A program made the position numbers and the translations under genes. The notes beneath the pieces are model-generated. The model was not told where the DNA came from, did no database searches, and saw nothing but the letters and a program-made list of their open reading frames with translations. Below, piece by piece: positions 16,835-24,457 of a stretch of DNA of 32,473 bases. Source of the stretch: Gammaproteobacteria bacterium (lineage in GTDB: Bacteria; Pseudomonadota; Gammaproteobacteria; Pseudomonadales; Azotimanducaceae); assembly GCA_004357385.1 (NCBI GenBank), contig SMWF01000007.1, positions 1-32,473 on the forward strand, written 5' to 3'. Numbering within the stretch: the first letter of the stretch is position 1; every line of letters begins with the position of its first letter.

Positions 16835-18064
16835 ATGAATCAGCCGGCAAGCCAATCGGGCCGCTCGCGGGCGCTGTTGTACGATTGCTTCAGCGGCATC
16901 TCCGGGGATATGCACCTCGGCGCATTGCTGGATATCGGCGTTCCCGCTGAGTACCTCTCAACGGAACTCAATCGCCTCGAACTGGCCGACGAATTCACCC
17001 TCCAGGTAGGGCCGGCCAGCAAAATGGGCATCACCGGAACGCGCGCGAACGTCGAACTGCACCCGGACGTCAAGACGCCGCATCGGCATCTGTCCGACAT
17101 TCAGCAGATCATCGATTACGCCCAGTACGACGCCGCCGTGCGCGATCGCGCCCTGAATATGTTTCGGGAGATCGCGGTGGCCGAAGCGAAGATTCATGGC
17201 ACCACGATCGATGCCGTGCACTTTCACGAAGTCGGCGCAACCGACTCCATCGTCGACATCGTCGGCGCCGCAATTGGCCTGGAGTTCCTGGACATCGATA
17301 CGCTGTTGTGCAATGAAGTGGAGCTCGGCGGCGGGATGGTCACGTGCGCGCACGGCGTTTTCCCCGTACCCGCTCCCGCGACCGCCGAGATTCTCAAGAA
17401 CGTCCCCTGCCGATATGGCGGCGTCGACAGTGAAGCGACGACACCGACCGGAGCGGCCATTCTAAAAGCAAACGTCGATCGCTTCGGGCCGCCCCACGGG
17501 TTCGTCAGCGAACGTATCGGCTACGGCGTCGGACAGAAGGATTTCGACATTCCCAACGTGCTGCGGGTGATGCTCGGTTCGGTCGCGGCCGGGGCCGATA
17601 TCGGCGGCTACCTGACCGAACCCAACGTCGAGGTATCCGCGAATATCGACGATATGAGTCCCGAGGCCTTCCAGCCCTTGATGGAACGACTGTTCGCCTG
17701 TGGCGCCAAGGACGTGTTTTTTACGCCCATCCTGATGAAGAAATCCCGACCGGCCACCAAGGTCACCGTGCTCGCAGACCCGGACCGCCTGGGGGATGTC
17801 ACGCGAGCCCTGGTGATGGGTTCGACCACGCTCGGGGTCCGTGTGCATCAGGTGACCAAACACATGCTGCCGCGTAAAACGCGCACGCTGCAGACCTCCT
17901 TCGGTGAGGTGCGCGTGAAGTACGCGACCCGCCCGGACGGCACCATGAGCTGGAAGGTCGAGCACGATGACCTGGTGGATCTTGCGGCCCGGCACGACCG
18001 TGACTATTTGCCGCTGAAGACCGCGATTGACGCCGAAGTGCGCGCGCAGCTCGATGCCGACTGA
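16835..18064 (+). CDS. larC: LarC: nickel insertion into the pincer nucleotide cofactor
   Basis: The protein has 409 residues. LarC inserts nickel into pyridinium-3,5-bisthiocarboxylic acid mononucleotide to give the NPN cofactor of LarA-type racemases. The signatures are DCFSGISGDMHLGALLDIG (about 17-35), HFHEVGATDSIVDIVG (129-144), the YGGVDSEATTPTGAAIL region, and a C-terminal ferredoxin-like domain (VSANIDDMSPEAFQPLME; LMKKSRPATKVTVL). In Lactobacillus plantarum larC is split and joined by programmed frameshifting; here it is one uninterrupted frame. Its stop overlaps the larB start by one base (TGATG). Confidence 0.95.
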   Translation: MNQPASQSGRSRALLYDCFSGISGDMHLGALLDIGVPAEYLSTELNRLELADEFTLQVGPASKMGITGTRANVELHPDVKTPHRHLSDIQQIIDYAQYDAAVRDRALNMFREIAVAEAKIHGTTIDAVHFHEVGATDSIVDIVGAAIGLEFLDIDTLLCNEVELGGGMVTCAHGVFPVPAPATAEILKNVPCRYGGVDSEATTPTGAAILKANVDRFGPPHGFVSERIGYGVGQKDFDIPNVLRVMLGSVAAGADIGGYLTEPNVEVSANIDDMSPEAFQPLMERLFACGAKDVFFTPILMKKSRPATKVTVLADPDRLGDVTRALVMGSTTLGVRVHQVTKHMLPRKTRTLQTSFGEVRVKYATRPDGTMSWKVEHDDLVDLAARHDRDYLPLKTAIDAEVRAQLDAD

Positions 18065-18804
18065 TGAGCGATCTCGAGACCATTCTCACCTCGTTCAAAA
18101 ATGGCACGCTCGATCTGAAAACCGCACGCACCGCAATCGATGCGCGGTTCTTCGAGGATGTCGGGCATACCACCATCGATCACGACCGCATCCGGCGCAC
18201 GGGTTCAGCCGAGGTCATTTACGCTGAGCACAAAACGCCCACGCAGGTCGTCGACGCATTCGCGGCCCTCGCCGCGCGCGGCGAGAACGTGCTGGCCACG
18301 CGTGTCAGCTCCGAGGGTTTCCGGGCAATCGCCGAGCGCTTTACGGGCGCCGAATATCACACCGCCGCGCGCCTGGTGACGCTGCAGCAGAAGGCAGTTG
18401 ATCCCGCAGCAACGAGCATTGCCGTCGTTACCGCGGGCACCTCGGATCTGCCGGTGGCCGAGGAAGCCGCGCTGACCGCCGAGTTCTATGGCAATCCGGT
18501 CTTGAGAATCCGCGATGTCGGCGTGGCCGGCATCCATCGGCTGTTGGCACGCGCGGATGAAATTCGCAGCGCCCAGGTGGTGATCGCGGTTGCCGGCATG
18601 GAAGGGGCGCTGCCCAGCGCGGTCGGGGGTCTGGTCGACAAACCGGTGATCGCGGTCCCCACCAGCGTCGGCTACGGGGCATCTTTCGGCGGTATCACGG
18701 CGCTGTTGAGTATGCTGAACAGCTGCGCATCGGGGGTATCGGTGGTGAACATCGACAACGGTTTCGGTGCCGGCTACCTCGCCAGCATGATCAATCGGTT
18801 GTAG
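18064..18804 (+). CDS. larB: LarB: NaAD carboxylase/hydrolase of NPN cofactor synthesis
   Basis: The protein has 246 residues. LarB carboxylates nicotinic acid adenine dinucleotide at C5 and cleaves the phosphoanhydride, giving the dicarboxylate precursor of NPN. The PurE-like C-terminal half shows VVTAGTSDLPVAEEAALTAE (about 121-140), VAGMEGALPSAVGGLV and VPTSVGYGASFGGITALL. Cys221 (LNSCASG) falls at the same number as the substrate-binding cysteine reported for L. plantarum LarB. Its start is coupled to the larC stop, and larE follows after 9 bases. Confidence 0.95.
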   Translation: MSDLETILTSFKNGTLDLKTARTAIDARFFEDVGHTTIDHDRIRRTGSAEVIYAEHKTPTQVVDAFAALAARGENVLATRVSSEGFRAIAERFTGAEYHTAARLVTLQQKAVDPAATSIAVVTAGTSDLPVAEEAALTAEFYGNPVLRIRDVGVAGIHRLLARADEIRSAQVVIAVAGMEGALPSAVGGLVDKPVIAVPTSVGYGASFGGITALLSMLNSCASGVSVVNIDNGFGAGYLASMINRL

Positions 18805-18813
18805 GATCAGGCC

Positions 18814-19638
18814 ATGGACGCCGAACTCGCCAAAAAATACGACGCCTTGAAGGCCTACGTCAGCCGCTTCGATAGCGCCTTGATCGCATTTTCCGGCGGC
18901 ATCGACAGCTCACTCGTCGCTTTCGTAACCGCTGAACAACTCGGCAGCAGGGCGCTCGCCGTGACCTCGGGCTCCGCGAGCCTGAAGCGCAGCGATTTGA
19001 CCCTGGCCAAACACCTGGCGGTCGAATGGGGGATGGAGCATCGGGTCATCGTTACCGATGAACTGAGCAAATCCGACTATCGCGCCAACCCCATCAATCG
19101 TTGTTTTCACTGCAAGACGTCGTTGTATCAATCGCTGGCCGAAATCGCTGATGCAGAAGGTTTCGACGTCGTCTTCAACGGCACCAATACCGACGACCTG
19201 GGCGATCATCGACCCGGGCTGATCGCTGCGGACGACTTTCACGTGCAGTCGCCGCTGGTCGAGGTTGGCTTCGCGAAACCCGACATCCGCGCCCTGGCCA
19301 CACATCTGGGTCTGGAAAACGCACAGAAACCTCAAGCGGCGTGTCTATCCAGCCGCTTTCCCTACGGCTCACACATCACCGAAGAACGCCTGGCGCAAGT
19401 GGAAGCCGCCGAAGATGCGCTCGCCGAATTGGGTTTTACCCAGTTTCGGGTGCGCCACCACGAGGAAGTGGCCCGGCTCGAGCTTTTACCCGAGGAATTC
19501 CCATTGGCGATCGAGCTGGCCGAGACCCTGCAACGGCGCATCAAGGCCTGCGGTTTCCGCTTCGTTGCCATGGATCTGGTCGGTTTTCGCTCCGGCGCCT
19601 TGAACGAGGGGTTGATCAAAGCCGTCACCCTCGGCTGA
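18814..19638 (+). CDS. larE: LarE: ATP-dependent sulfur insertase, three-cysteine type
   Basis: The protein has 274 residues. LarE adenylates the dicarboxylated precursor and transfers sulfur to make the two thiocarboxylates of NPN. The PP-loop SGGIDSS lies at 27-33, and NGTNTDDLGDHRPGL is a family stretch. Cys177 (QAACLSSR) corresponds in position to the sacrificial Cys176 of L. plantarum LarE. A further pair, Cys97 and Cys100 (NRCFHCK), gives the three-cysteine set that in other LarE proteins binds a [4Fe-4S] cluster carrying the sulfur. Cluster binding here is inferred. It is the last gene of larCBE and is convergent with the thiolase. Confidence 0.95.
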   Translation: MDAELAKKYDALKAYVSRFDSALIAFSGGIDSSLVAFVTAEQLGSRALAVTSGSASLKRSDLTLAKHLAVEWGMEHRVIVTDELSKSDYRANPINRCFHCKTSLYQSLAEIADAEGFDVVFNGTNTDDLGDHRPGLIAADDFHVQSPLVEVGFAKPDIRALATHLGLENAQKPQAACLSSRFPYGSHITEERLAQVEAAEDALAELGFTQFRVRHHEEVARLELLPEEFPLAIELAETLQRRIKACGFRFVAMDLVGFRSGALNEGLIKAVTLG

Positions 19639-19651
19639 TCCCTCGGATCAG
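19635..19651. terminator. Hairpin holding both stops of larE and the thiolase
   Basis: CTGATCC-CTC-GGATCAG is a perfect 7-bp stem with a 3-base loop. The larE TGA (19636-19638) is in one arm and the thiolase TGA (plus-strand TCA, 19648-19650) is in the other. No T-tract follows on either strand, so a true terminator role is uncertain. A symmetrical bidirectional pause or 3'-end structure is possible. Confidence 0.45.
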
Positions 19652-20832
19652 ACCCGCTGCAGAAGGGTTCCGGTACCCAGTCCGCCGCCGCAACACATGG
19701 TGACCAGTCCGTACTCGCCGCCGCTACGCTGCAGTTCGTGCACCGCCTTGGTAATTAGAATGCAGCCCGTGCCACCCAGCGGATGACCCAGCGAAATCGC
19801 GCCGCCGTTGGGATTCACCTTGGACAGGTCCGCGCCCACCGATTTCGCCCAAGCCAAAACAACCGAAGCAAAGGCTTCGTTGATTTCCACGACGTCGATG
19901 TCATCGATCGAGAGTTTCGCCCGTTCGAGCAGCTTCTCGGTGGCCGGAATCGGACCTTCCAGCATCAGCACCGGATCGCAGCCGACCAGCACCGAGTCAA
20001 CCACTCGTGCCAGGGGCGTTTTGCCCAACTCGTTCGCCTTCTCCTCGCTCATCAACAGCACCGCACCCGCGCCGTCGGCGATCTGTGAGGACGACCCCGC
20101 CGTATGAACACCGTCTTCGCGAGCCACGGGCTTCAAGCCCGCCAACGCCTCGAGGCTGGTATCCCGCGGCACCTCGTCCTTGCTCACGGTGACCGTCTCC
20201 TCGGTACGGTTGCCTTCGTCGTCCAGGACCGGCGTTTCGATGGGAATGATCTGCCCGTCAAAGCGGCCTTCGGCAACGGCCGTCGCGGCACGCAACTGGG
20301 ATTCCAGGCCGAACGCGTCGGTGTCGCCCCGCGTGATCTGATACTTCTCCGCAATGCGCTCCGCACTTTCGAACTGACTGAGGAACTCGTGATGGTTGCG
20401 ATAGCTGCGCGCGATCGGTTTGCCCATGCCCGCTTTGACCCCCGCCACCGCATCAGCACCGATGGGCAACAAGGACATGTTCTCGACACCACAGGCGAGC
20501 ACCACGTCCTCCAGGCCGGAGGCGATGAGACTGTGGGCCAGGGTCGTGGCATGTTGGGATGAGCCGCACTGGGAATCGATGGTGATACAGGCCACCTGTT
20601 CGTCACCCCCGTGAGCGAGCCATGCAGTGCGGGTGACGTTCATCGCCTGGGCGCCCACCTTGTTGATGCAACCACCCACCACCTGACTAACCTCCGCCGA
20701 CGCCACCCCCGCACGATCGAGCACGCCCATCATGACCTGGCCCAGCACATCGGTGGGATGCGCCGCACCTAACGACCCGTTCCGCTTGCCAACCGGTGAC
20801 CGGCCTGCTTCGACGATGACGACACTACGCAT
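19648..20832 (-). CDS. Thiolase family protein (acetyl-CoA acyltransferase-like)
   Basis: The protein has 394 residues, normal for a degradative or biosynthetic thiolase. The catalytic residues are visible: nucleophile Cys89 (DSQCGSSQ), His350 in NPNGGAISLGHPLGGTG, and Cys380 in MCCGGGLGTG. INEAFASVVLAW is the usual NEAF motif. It interconverts 3-ketoacyl-CoA plus CoA with acetyl-CoA and the shortened acyl-CoA. It sits alone on the minus strand without an adjacent hydratase/dehydrogenase, so its substrate is open. Divergence from the secreted cyclase-family gene leaves a 97-base shared promoter region. Confidence 0.93.
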   Translation of the reverse strand: MRSVVIVEAGRSPVGKRNGSLGAAHPTDVLGQVMMGVLDRAGVASAEVSQVVGGCINKVGAQAMNVTRTAWLAHGGDEQVACITIDSQCGSSQHATTLAHSLIASGLEDVVLACGVENMSLLPIGADAVAGVKAGMGKPIARSYRNHHEFLSQFESAERIAEKYQITRGDTDAFGLESQLRAATAVAEGRFDGQIIPIETPVLDDEGNRTEETVTVSKDEVPRDTSLEALAGLKPVAREDGVHTAGSSSQIADGAGAVLLMSEEKANELGKTPLARVVDSVLVGCDPVLMLEGPIPATEKLLERAKLSIDDIDVVEINEAFASVVLAWAKSVGADLSKVNPNGGAISLGHPLGGTGCILITKAVHELQRSGGEYGLVTMCCGGGLGTGTLLQRV

Positions 20833-20929
20833 GAGAATGCTCCCGGCTGAATGAGACTGAATGATTTACAGCCGCCTATCCTATACGCTGACTCGGTTCG
20901 TTTGAAATATCTTCGGGGGAGAAGACCGC

Positions 20930-21868
20930 ATGAGACCAGGGTTCACGAGCCTATTCGTCCTGTCACTGTTCGCCTTCGCACCGCCCAGCTTCGCAGATGA
21001 CTGCAAACACTCGCGCTGGGGGGCAGAGGACCAGATCGGCAACGCCAACCTCATTACTTCAAAAAGCGTGCTGGCCGCTTCGAAGCTGATTAAGACGGGC
21101 AAGACCTATGCGCTTGGCATCATCATCGATGCCGACACTCCTGCATTTCCGCCACGCAGCCTGTCGCTGCAGGTCGTACAGCCCGGCCAACAGATGGGCC
21201 GGGCGGCGTTACCGAACGCGATCTACAACGACGATCTGGTGCAGATGTGGCTGGGAATCGGACCGCAAATCGATGGGCTCGGACATCTGGGCAGCGACGG
21301 CAACTACTACAACTGCAACAAGGCCGAGGACATCTCGGACATCAACGGGCTCACCCGGCTCGGCATCGAGAACGTGCCGCCGCTGGTCACGCGCGGGATC
21401 GTACTCGACATGGCCGCACACTTCGGCGTCGAGTTCATGAATGCCGGTCAGTTTTTCACGGTCCAGGACGTCAAGGCGGTTGAAAAGAAACAGGGCACCC
21501 CCGTCCGCGAGGGCGATGTCGTACTGTTTCACACCGGTTGGACCGACGCGAAGCTCAAATCCGACCCCGACGCCTGGCTTTCCGGCGAGCCCGGCCAATC
21601 CGAGGAAGTCGCGCAATATCTCGCAAGTAAGAATGTCGTCGCGGTGGGTGCCGATACCTGGGGCGTTGACGTGGTGCCGACACCCGATCCCGACCGGCCC
21701 TTTCAGGGTCACGTGATACTGCTGAAAGAAAACGGAATCTACACCCTGGAAACCATGAATACCGGACCGCTGGTGCGCGACCGGGCATTCGAATTCATGT
21801 TCGTGCTGGGGCCGGCCCGGCTGCGCGGCGCTGTGCAGATGATCATCAATCCCATCGCGATTCATTGA
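20930..21868 (+). CDS. Secreted cyclase-family (kynurenine formamidase-like) hydrolase
   Basis: The protein has 312 residues from the ATG at 20930, with GGGGGAGAAG upstream. Residues 1-22 are a Sec signal peptide (SFA cleavage). WGAEDQIGNANLIT (about 30-43) and DGLGHLG (115-121) match the PF04199 cyclase family, whose His/Asp residues bind a divalent metal. DVVLFHTGWTDAK and GADTWGVDVVPTPDPDRPF are further typical stretches. Known members hydrolyse N-formylkynurenine, isatin or act in polyketide cyclisation; the substrate here is unknown. Export to the periplasm is a notable feature, since many members are cytosolic. A strong hairpin follows 15 bases after the stop. Confidence 0.87.
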   Translation: MRPGFTSLFVLSLFAFAPPSFADDCKHSRWGAEDQIGNANLITSKSVLAASKLIKTGKTYALGIIIDADTPAFPPRSLSLQVVQPGQQMGRAALPNAIYNDDLVQMWLGIGPQIDGLGHLGSDGNYYNCNKAEDISDINGLTRLGIENVPPLVTRGIVLDMAAHFGVEFMNAGQFFTVQDVKAVEKKQGTPVREGDVVLFHTGWTDAKLKSDPDAWLSGEPGQSEEVAQYLASKNVVAVGADTWGVDVVPTPDPDRPFQGHVILLKENGIYTLETMNTGPLVRDRAFEFMFVLGPARLRGAVQMIINPIAIH

Positions 21869-21883
21869 CGCTGAACGAAGGAA

Positions 21884-21912
21884 AACCCGGGCCGGGGACA
21901 GCGGCCCGGGTT
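21884..21912. terminator. Bidirectional terminator hairpin
   Basis: A perfect 11-bp stem (AACCCGGGCCG / CGGCCCGGGTT) has a 7-base loop. On the minus strand it is followed by TTTTCCTT, giving a reasonable intrinsic terminator 2 bases after the stop of the small minus-strand gene. On the plus strand it follows the cyclase-family gene with only a short T-containing stretch. Confidence 0.75.
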
Positions 21913-21914
21913 CG

Positions 21915-22167
21915 TTATAGAACCCTGTGTCCATCGATCTTGAAAGATCGAGTAGGCCGCACGGTCACGACGCTCCGCGCAGCCCCGTTGGGATCGCCGG
22001 CCAGACCAACGGACCCATCGGTCTGCATCTGGGTACAACGTTCGCCAACAGCGGTCACACGACCACTGCAAGGGACATCGTCTCGCAATCGATGATCTCG
22101 CAAGCACCGACCCCGCGCTCATACACGATGCAGTCAGAATGGCTGCGTTCATTATTCCCAAACGCAT
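21915..22167 (-). pseudogene. Small secreted protein gene with an apparent frameshift
   Basis: An ATG at 22167 has a perfect AAGGAG 7 bases upstream and encodes a convincing signal peptide (MRLGIMNAAILTASC, then MSAGSVLA). In this frame the continuation is rich in Cys, Trp and Arg, and it runs through the downstream terminator to a stop beyond it. A different frame, which opens only after an in-frame TGA near the end of the signal peptide, gives a more natural stretch (DVPCSGRVTAVGERC, TDGSVGLAGDPNGAA) and stops at 21915, two bases before the terminator. The two parts are offset by one base, since 253 bases separate the start and stop. It is either a real frameshift mutation, a sequencing or assembly indel, or recoding. 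The family is unknown. Confidence 0.5.
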
Positions 22168-22296
22168 GTTCAATCTCCTTGTGGTTGGGGCCTTCAACGC
22201 TGCGGAGATGAATCTCAGATAACCTGATCGGCCCCTTATGGTTTCTTCGAAATTCATTTAGATTCATGGAAATGGAAGCAGGCGGGCATTTGCGCC

Positions 22297-22608
22297 ATGA
22301 AAACACTGTTATGCGCTGCGCTGTTTACGTGGTCGTGTGTCACCCATGCGCAGGATCTGTGGTTCACGTACGGGGAACTGGTGACCGAATCAGGCGAGAT
22401 CCCCGCCGGGCTGCAGATGTATTTCGCCGGTTATCACCATGGCTTTGTGGCCGCGGTCTACCTCGAAGGCGACTGCAACCCGAACAGAATCATGCGGACC
22501 AAGCCGCGCGACCTGATCGACGCGTTGGCCAAACGCAATCACCCTGCCGACGAGCCGGTCGATCCCCAGGTGCTGATGCTGGTGGCCTACAGCCTCTGCG
22601 GCAACTAG
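22297..22608 (+). CDS. Small secreted hypothetical protein
   Basis: The protein has 103 residues. The N-terminus MKTLLCAALFTWSCVTHAQ is a Sec signal peptide. The mature part has G-Y-H-H-G-F-V-A-A-V-Y, a Cys in GDCNP, PRDLIDALAKR and a Cys near the end (SLCGN), which could pair as a disulphide. The layout (GYxxGxxxA, C-x-P, P-x-DL, C-terminal Cys) recalls small periplasmic proteins of the Rap1a/Tai type, but this is only a loose resemblance and no toxin gene is adjacent. The ribosome site is weak. Its TAG stop overlaps the TAG of the convergent thioesterase gene in a CTAG. Confidence 0.65.
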   Translation: MKTLLCAALFTWSCVTHAQDLWFTYGELVTESGEIPAGLQMYFAGYHHGFVAAVYLEGDCNPNRIMRTKPRDLIDALAKRNHPADEPVDPQVLMLVAYSLCGN

Positions 22609-23036
22609 GATGATGGCTGCTGCCGGAACGCGTACAGCACCCGTCCCTTGGCACACAACCGATCCTGATCGTCAGTAATGCTGACCTCCACTACCGCGAG
22701 CTGCCGACCTCGTTTGATCAGCACCGCCTCGGCATCGGCATAGTCTCCATGCACCGGCCGCAGGTAAGTGATGTTGAGATCCGCGGTGCCGGCAGGCTGC
22801 TGGCCGGGTAACCAGCCGGAGGAGAACACCGGGATCAGCATCGCGATGTCGACCATGGCCGCGAGAATTCCTCCCTGCAAGCTGCCGCCGATGCCCGTTG
22901 GCGTCTGCGGGGTGCGCGTCAGGCGGATCTTGCCCATGCCTTCGCCCCGCTCGAGCAGCGTAAAGCCAAACAGTCGGTTCGCCGGGTCCGCGTCGAATTC
23001 GCGCTTGATGGTCTCGAAGTCCGAATCCCAGTTCAT
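22605..23036 (-). CDS. PaaI-type hotdog-fold acyl-CoA thioesterase
   Basis: The protein has 143 residues from the ATG at 23036, which overlaps the upstream oxidoreductase stop as ATGA. The open frame extends to 23081, but the coupled start is preferred. The hotdog helix is visible as GIGGSLQGGILAAMVDIAML (about 48-67), followed by TADLNITYLRPV and a final strand DDQDRLCAKGRVLYAF. Members hydrolyse acyl-CoA, often aromatic intermediates, in the cytosol. It is the last gene of the minus-strand catabolic set 22605-26029. The substrate is unknown. Confidence 0.87.
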   Translation of the reverse strand: MNWDSDFETIKREFDADPANRLFGFTLLERGEGMGKIRLTRTPQTPTGIGGSLQGGILAAMVDIAMLIPVFSSGWLPGQQPAGTADLNITYLRPVHGDYADAEAVLIKRGRQLAVVEVSITDDQDRLCAKGRVLYAFRQQPSS

Positions 23037-24019
23037 GGGTCGACCAGCCCGCGGACCGGCAAACCGGCCGCTTCGTAACACCGATCGATCAGGCGCATCT
23101 GCGCCACCGCGTCCTCGGGGCCCGTGAACATTGACGCGCCCTCCTCCACCGCGGCGATGAACGCATCGAGCTGATAGCCATAGGTTGGCCGGCGATCCAG
23201 CGTTTCACTGCTGCTGCGACCATCCACCGTCAATTGAAGCGCATGGCCGTTCTGAGGCACGATCGGGTTCACCACCTTGAGCGTGCCTGCCGAGCCGACC
23301 ACTTCAATATCTGCCCGGAACTGTGCCTCCGGCCGCATGTCCCCCGAAGTAAAACCCCGGACGCCGCTCGGAAAGGTCACCTGCGCTTCGAGCAACAGAT
23401 CCACGTGTGGTGGCCCGACCTCGGCCCGGGCCGCGACCTCGGCCGGCTCTTCGCCGGTGATGTGCCGGATCCAGGAGATCGGATAGCAGCCGATATCCAT
23501 GGTCACCCCACCGCCCATCGCATAGTGCATGCGGATGTCGTTCGGGTCGGTGACCGGGATATGGAATGCGGCACTGACCTGCTCGATCGTCCCGAGCACA
23601 CCCGAATCGTAGATTTCCTTCGCCCGAATGAACACCGGGTGATAGCGATAGTGAAACGCATCCATTACCACCAAGTGTGCGGCAGCGGCGGCATCGGCCA
23701 TCGCCTGGGCCTCCTCGGCGTTGGCCGCGAAGGACTTTTCGCACAGCACCGGTTTGCCCGCGGCCAGCGCCTTCAGCGTCCACTCCTTGTGCGCGGTAAT
23801 GGGCAGGGGATTGTAAATCGCATTCACGTTCGGATGGTCGATCACCGCCTGATAGTCGTCGAGCACGTGGCGAATGTGTGCGTGGCGCGCATAAACCTCC
23901 GCACGCGCACGATCCCGCGCCGCGATGGCGACTACGTCGGCCCGCGGTTCGTCGATGCACGGGTTGACCAATGCTCGTGGCGTGATCTTCGCCACGCCAA
24001 GCGTTCCGAATCGGAGCAC
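23033..24019 (-). CDS. Gfo/Idh/MocA family NAD(P)-dependent oxidoreductase
   Basis: The protein has 328 residues. The N-terminal Rossmann fold begins FGTLGVAKITPRAL; the pattern AIYNPLPITAHKEWTLKAL is followed by GKPVLCEKSFA, the conserved E-K-x-x-x of this family. The C-terminal domain has GGGVTMDIGCYPISW, with Asp and a Cys/Tyr near the expected active site. GTLGVAKI and the length resemble the dihydrodiol dehydrogenase/sugar oxidoreductase branch. It would oxidise a sugar, polyol or dihydrodiol with NAD(P). It lies 15 bases after the NIPSNAP gene and overlaps the thioesterase by four bases. Confidence 0.92.
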   Translation of the reverse strand: MLRFGTLGVAKITPRALVNPCIDEPRADVVAIAARDRARAEVYARHAHIRHVLDDYQAVIDHPNVNAIYNPLPITAHKEWTLKALAAGKPVLCEKSFAANAEEAQAMADAAAAAHLVVMDAFHYRYHPVFIRAKEIYDSGVLGTIEQVSAAFHIPVTDPNDIRMHYAMGGGVTMDIGCYPISWIRHITGEEPAEVAARAEVGPPHVDLLLEAQVTFPSGVRGFTSGDMRPEAQFRADIEVVGSAGTLKVVNPIVPQNGHALQLTVDGRSSSETLDRRPTYGYQLDAFIAAVEEGASMFTGPEDAVAQMRLIDRCYEAAGLPVRGLVDP

Positions 24020-24034
24020 GATCCTGCCGGGCTC

Positions 24035-24373
24035 TTAGAGTTCTTCGAAAAACTTGGCTTCCCTGCGCCGGTAGCTGTCGATGCCGCCGGGTACCCGAGA
24101 GAAGATGTCGGTCCACTCGGGGCTGGTCAGCGTCGCTTCGAACTGGGATTCGCGCTGGGCCATATCCTCCCAGCGGATGATCCAGGTAATGTTGGCCGAG
24201 CCGAGGGCATCCATGGGTTCGCCGTTGATCTCCGCCGGAATCCCGCTGTCCACCCAGAAGCCGACGATATCGAGGTTGTCCCTCAGATAGGGGCCCGCTT
24301 CGTTCCGGGCCCAGGTCTTGTAGTCCTCGAACAGCTCCGGGTTGAAGTGATAGTTACGTATCTCGTACAGCAC
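24035..24373 (-). CDS. NIPSNAP family protein
   Basis: The protein has 112 residues. MLYEIRNYHFNPELFEDYKTW at the start and ITWIIRWEDMAQRESQFEATLTSPEW in the middle, spread over about 70 residues, are typical of the NIPSNAP ferredoxin-like alpha-beta barrel. The biochemical role is generally unknown; bacterial members often sit in catabolic operons. It lies 15 bases ahead of the oxidoreductase gene and 84 bases after the deacetylase gene. Confidence 0.87.
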   Translation of the reverse strand: MLYEIRNYHFNPELFEDYKTWARNEAGPYLRDNLDIVGFWVDSGIPAEINGEPMDALGSANITWIIRWEDMAQRESQFEATLTSPEWTDIFSRVPGGIDSYRRREAKFFEEL

Positions 24374-24457
24374 GGGTCTCTCGCAATGGTGTCATGATCT
24401 GGTCCAGTCTACCCGCGCACGGCATGTTCTGGCATGGTGTTTTGCGAGTAGCGCAGC

